Assembly: GCA_031280645.1 (NCBI GenBank)
Contig: JAITGL010000017.1
Location: forward strand, 1-34,331
From: Tannerellaceae bacterium
Lineage (GTDB): Bacteria > Bacteroidota > Bacteroidia > Bacteroidales > Tannerellaceae
Direction of reading: 5' to 3'
DNA: 34,331 nt
The notes beneath the pieces are model-generated. The model made no database searches, was not told the origin of the DNA, and was given only the letters and a program-made list of their open reading frames with translations. A program made the translations under genes and the position numbers. Positions 33,001-34,331 of this stretch are shown here, piece by piece; the stretch's first letter is position 1; every line of letters starts with the position of its first letter.

Positions 33001-33679
33001 ACTCGACAATATTGTTGCATCCGGCAGTGTATTTTGCCGCGCCGTTTACGGCATATTTCCCGCTTATTCAGAGGGCGACAATATTTGCTTATCTAATGGA
33101 TTTGTGTTCCCGATGCTTCGCCGCCAAGAAACCTCCGACAGGGATGTGTATAAATCGCTCGCCGATTTCATAAAGCCTGCCTCCGCTAAAGGGGAAGACT
33201 ACGTTGGCGCCTTTGCCATAAGCGTAAGCGGCGCGACCAACGCGAGCGGCGACGATATTTACGCATCGCTCTTAGAGCAAACCCTACGAGATCGCTTGGC
33301 CGAAGCCGCTTCCGAATACCTCCACGAACGTGTTCGCCGCGAATTTTGGGGATACGCTCCCGAACTTATCGACATCCCCAATTTGCTAAAAGATAAATAC
33401 ATCGGCATCCGTCCCGCCGTGGGCTATCCCTCTATTCCCGACCAAAGCATGAATCATGCACTCGACCGCCTGCTCAACTTCAGCAGCATCGGCATCTCCT
33501 TGACGGAGCATGGGGCCATGGCGCCCACATCATCCGTAAGCGGCTTTTACATCGCTCATCCTTCCTCTTCCTATTTTATGATAGGAACAATCACCGAGGA
33601 GCAGCTTGCCGATTATGCAGGCCGCCGCGGGATTTTGCCGGAGGATGCGAGGAAGATGCTTGGGGGATATGTTGGGTGA
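30050..33679 (+). CDS. metH: Cobalamin-dependent methionine synthase
   Basis: A 1209-residue full-length MetH, which transfers a methyl group from methyl-tetrahydrofolate through cobalamin to homocysteine. Domain order is complete. The homocysteine domain spans about 1-325, with zinc ligands Cys244 (GLNCSFG), Cys308 and Cys309 (GGCCGTT). The folate domain spans about 345-610 (SIGERCNVAGSRMF and DGAQVLDINMDEGMLD). The cobalamin cap and binding domains span about 650-890, with His757 in GDVHDIGKN as lower cobalt ligand. The reactivation domain spans about 900-1209 and binds S-adenosylmethionine (NFSSIGISLTEHGAMAP). Cytosolic. It is a single-gene unit by its own promoter and is followed by a strong terminator. 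No metF or cobalamin transport gene is adjacent. Confidence 0.98.
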   Translation: MNEKDFSQLLDEQVLVLDGGMGTMIQQYQLNEQDYRGERFASFHCNQKGNNDLLAISRPDIITEIHAQYLKAGANIISTNTFNANSISMSDYDMQPCVREINVAAAGCARAAVSNFMRGAGTGIALVAGSVGPTNKTASMSPDVADPAFRAVTFADLFEAYSEQITGLVEGGVDIILLETVFDTLNVKAGLDAARSVLNRMGRDLPVMLSVTLSSQGGRSFSGQTLPAFAASVQHARITSIGLNCSFGAREMKPWLAELGRIAPYYISVHPNAGLPDSFGNYTETPATMAERVQEYLDEELVNIIGGCCGTTPDHIALFPAMAQKARPHRKAQPCNALRLSGLELLEIKPENNFVSIGERCNVAGSRMFLRLIKEKKYEEALSIARKQTEDGAQVLDINMDEGMLDAAEEICIFLRLIASEPDIARVPVMVDSSKWEVIERALECIQGKSIVNSISLKEGEETFLARAARIKQLGAATVVMAFDERGQADTFERKIEICRRAYNLLTDAGFDPNDIIFDPNVLAVATGMEEHNCYALHFIRAVEWIKQNLPFAKVSGGVSNLSFSFRGNNYVREAMHAVFLYHAIAKGMDMGIVNPSANLQYDDIEPAFRSLLEDVILYRRPEAAEELIAYAQQEQKDNTTGRPEKQDEWREESLDERLEYALKKGVSDYLETDLQEALRTFARPVDIIDGPLMRGMNKVGELFGDGKMFLPQVVKTARTMKKAVAILQPAIEADSAGDTAAKKPKVVFATVKGDVHDIGKNIVSIVLSCNNYEVIDLGVMVPAETIIEAVRRENPALLCLSGLITPSLEEMINVADEMQRAGMRIPILIGGATTSKLHTAVKVAVRYEGAVVHVLDASQAPLVAARLLNPATKDVFLAELSKEYEQLRNKLRAKSKVSLEYARAHPLRLEWDDYTPVRPARLGIHVLNEIPLSELVPYINWSFFHTAWRVSPRYASRPLADLSSAERAKSEDAKQFADEARSILDNIVASGSVFCRAVYGIFPAYSEGDNICLSNGFVFPMLRRQETSDRDVYKSLADFIKPASAKGEDYVGAFAISVSGATNASGDDIYASLLEQTLRDRLAEAASEYLHERVRREFWGYAPELIDIPNLLKDKYIGIRPAVGYPSIPDQSMNHALDRLLNFSSIGISLTEHGAMAPTSSVSGFYIAHPSSSYFMIGTITEEQLADYAGRRGILPEDARKMLGGYVG

Positions 33680-33792
33680 TTTTTATTGCCCTGCCGTCGT
33701 CTTTCTACAAATTATAATTGGCAAAACGAAATGCAACAGTTTGGAAAAACGAGACGGCGTTAAAAAACGACGCGCAAAAGCTTTTCGAGGGG

Positions 33793-34119
33793 TTAAAAAC
33801 GGCGGGCAATAGACAATGCCCGTCGTTTTTTGCTTTCAGCGTTTCTTTCCTTTAATGCGGCCTGGGCTTCCTCTTGAGCGTCTTTGGAATAGTAGTTCAT
33901 GGTAAGGACTTCGGTATTACGTTCTCCACCGGCAGGACACGGCAAGTCAAACTCAATGATGCGCCATCCGGCTCGTTGAACAAAGGATGACAGCAGCTCG
34001 GAGGGATAGCTGCTTAGCATGAACTTGCCTTTTAAGGTTGCAAGCAGTTGCAACAGCTTCTGAAAATCCTCCGGAGCGTAGCTGCCATAGTGTCCCATAT
34101 CTGCATTAAAGTAAGGGGA
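33793..34119 (-). pseudogene. C-terminal stump of a Dam-like (D12 class) adenine methylase
   Basis: The stretch PYFNADMGHYGSYAPEDF, followed by GKFMLSSYPSELL and NTEVLTMNYYSK, matches the C-terminal half of phage-type DNA adenine methylases, in which the catalytic motif IV reads DPPYFN. Here the sequence before PYFN is RRS instead of DP, and all upstream residues (SAM-binding part and target recognition) are absent. The reading frame is open only to 34185, where an in-frame stop occurs at 34186-34188. The first ATG is at 34098, but it lies inside the conserved block, so it is not a real start. The last residues (about SKKRRALSIARRF) fall into a terminator hairpin and may not be native. Inactive remnant, probably left after loss of a mobile unit. 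Confidence 0.7.
33799..33831. terminator. Bidirectional terminator between metH and the methylase stump
   Basis: ACGGCGGGCA (33799-33808) pairs with TGCCCGTCGT (33817-33826) over 10 positions with one G-T pair and an 8-base loop, followed by TTTTT (33827-33831). The minus strand also has a T-run (33798-33795), so it can serve both sides. Confidence 0.8.
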
Positions 34120-34257
34120 GCGACGTAATGAAAGGCACCCGACTTTGACGCTCTCCTTCCATACCCGCCTCTGATTTAAAGGCAGTTACTGCACTATTGT
34201 CACGTCAATTTAAATATATCTGAAATATATCGCATATTTGTCCGCAAAAAAACGGAT

Positions 34258-34331
34258 ATGGCAAGATACAAAGTAACATTAACACAAGAAGAGCGCACAG
34301 CACTTGAAAAAATCGTCAAAAAAGGGAAGCA
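34258..34331 (+). CDS. IS630-family transposase, N-terminal part
   Basis: The ATG at 34258 opens MARYKVTLTQEERTALEKIV followed by KKGK and runs off the window end. From memory, this opening is typical of IS630-family transposases or their first reading frame, which begin with a helix-turn-helix region; only 24 residues are visible. The left end of the element must lie between the methylase stump and this ATG. A small palindrome (GCAGT-T-ACTGC, 34183-34193) is in that interval, but without the right end I cannot define terminal repeats or the TA target. AT-rich DNA before the start (34195-34257) carries an imperfect -7-like box, CATATTTG. Confidence 0.7.
   Translation, partial: MARYKVTLTQEERTALEKIVKKGK

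Overview
The window comes from a chromosome of the order Bacteroidales (phylum Bacteroidota). Four things point there. The gene run trigger factor - clpP - clpX - recQ - three parvulin-type foldases - OstA-like protein - mutL is typical of the group. Several genes carry the Bacteroidota promoter pattern TTG/TTTG - N19-21 - TAnnTTTG. Shine-Dalgarno sequences are mostly weak or absent. The regulator and envelope genes are also of Bacteroidales type. I cannot name the genus.

Layout. 1-251 is the 5' end of a glycosidase-like secreted protein (minus strand). 252-1194 is non-coding and filled by a 41-bp tandem repeat lattice. 1195-3654 (plus strand) holds a lipid-transport permease/ATPase pair (MlaE/MlaF type) and an AraC-family regulator. 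3793-17214 (minus strand) is a compact block, read from right to left: tig; then clpP, clpX, recQ, three peptidyl-prolyl isomerase-like envelope proteins, an OstA/LptA-like protein, a small membrane protein and mutL. It joins cytosolic protein quality control, DNA repair and outer-membrane biogenesis. 17417-25200 (minus strand) carries priA, a PorT-like beta-barrel protein, xseA, a subtilase, an Lrp/AsnC regulator and a secreted metallo-beta-lactamase-fold hydrolase. 25263-27140 is about 1.9 kb of repeats without a credible gene. 27193-33679 (plus strand) holds hflX, two FKBP-type isomerases (one cytosolic, one lipoprotein) and metH. 33793-34331 is a scar region: the C-terminal stump of a Dam-like adenine methylase and the start of an IS630-family transposase cut by the window end.

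The most unusual content is in the gaps between genes. Four intergenic repeat arrays (381-1097, 20573-20800, 25354-26600 and 26680-26910) have different sequences but the same spacing of 40-42 bp. In the largest gap the register is kept for well over 1 kb, including a 164-166 bp higher-order repeat (4 x 41) and an 81-bp dimer (2 x ~41). The arrays share a CCGGA/CCGGGA anchor and carry short palindromes. They have no spacers, so they are not CRISPR, and they do not look like coding sequence. This fixed-length repeat system is the best candidate for something undescribed. Its function is unknown, and binding by an architectural protein, structured RNA or repeat turnover by a recombinase are all only guesses.
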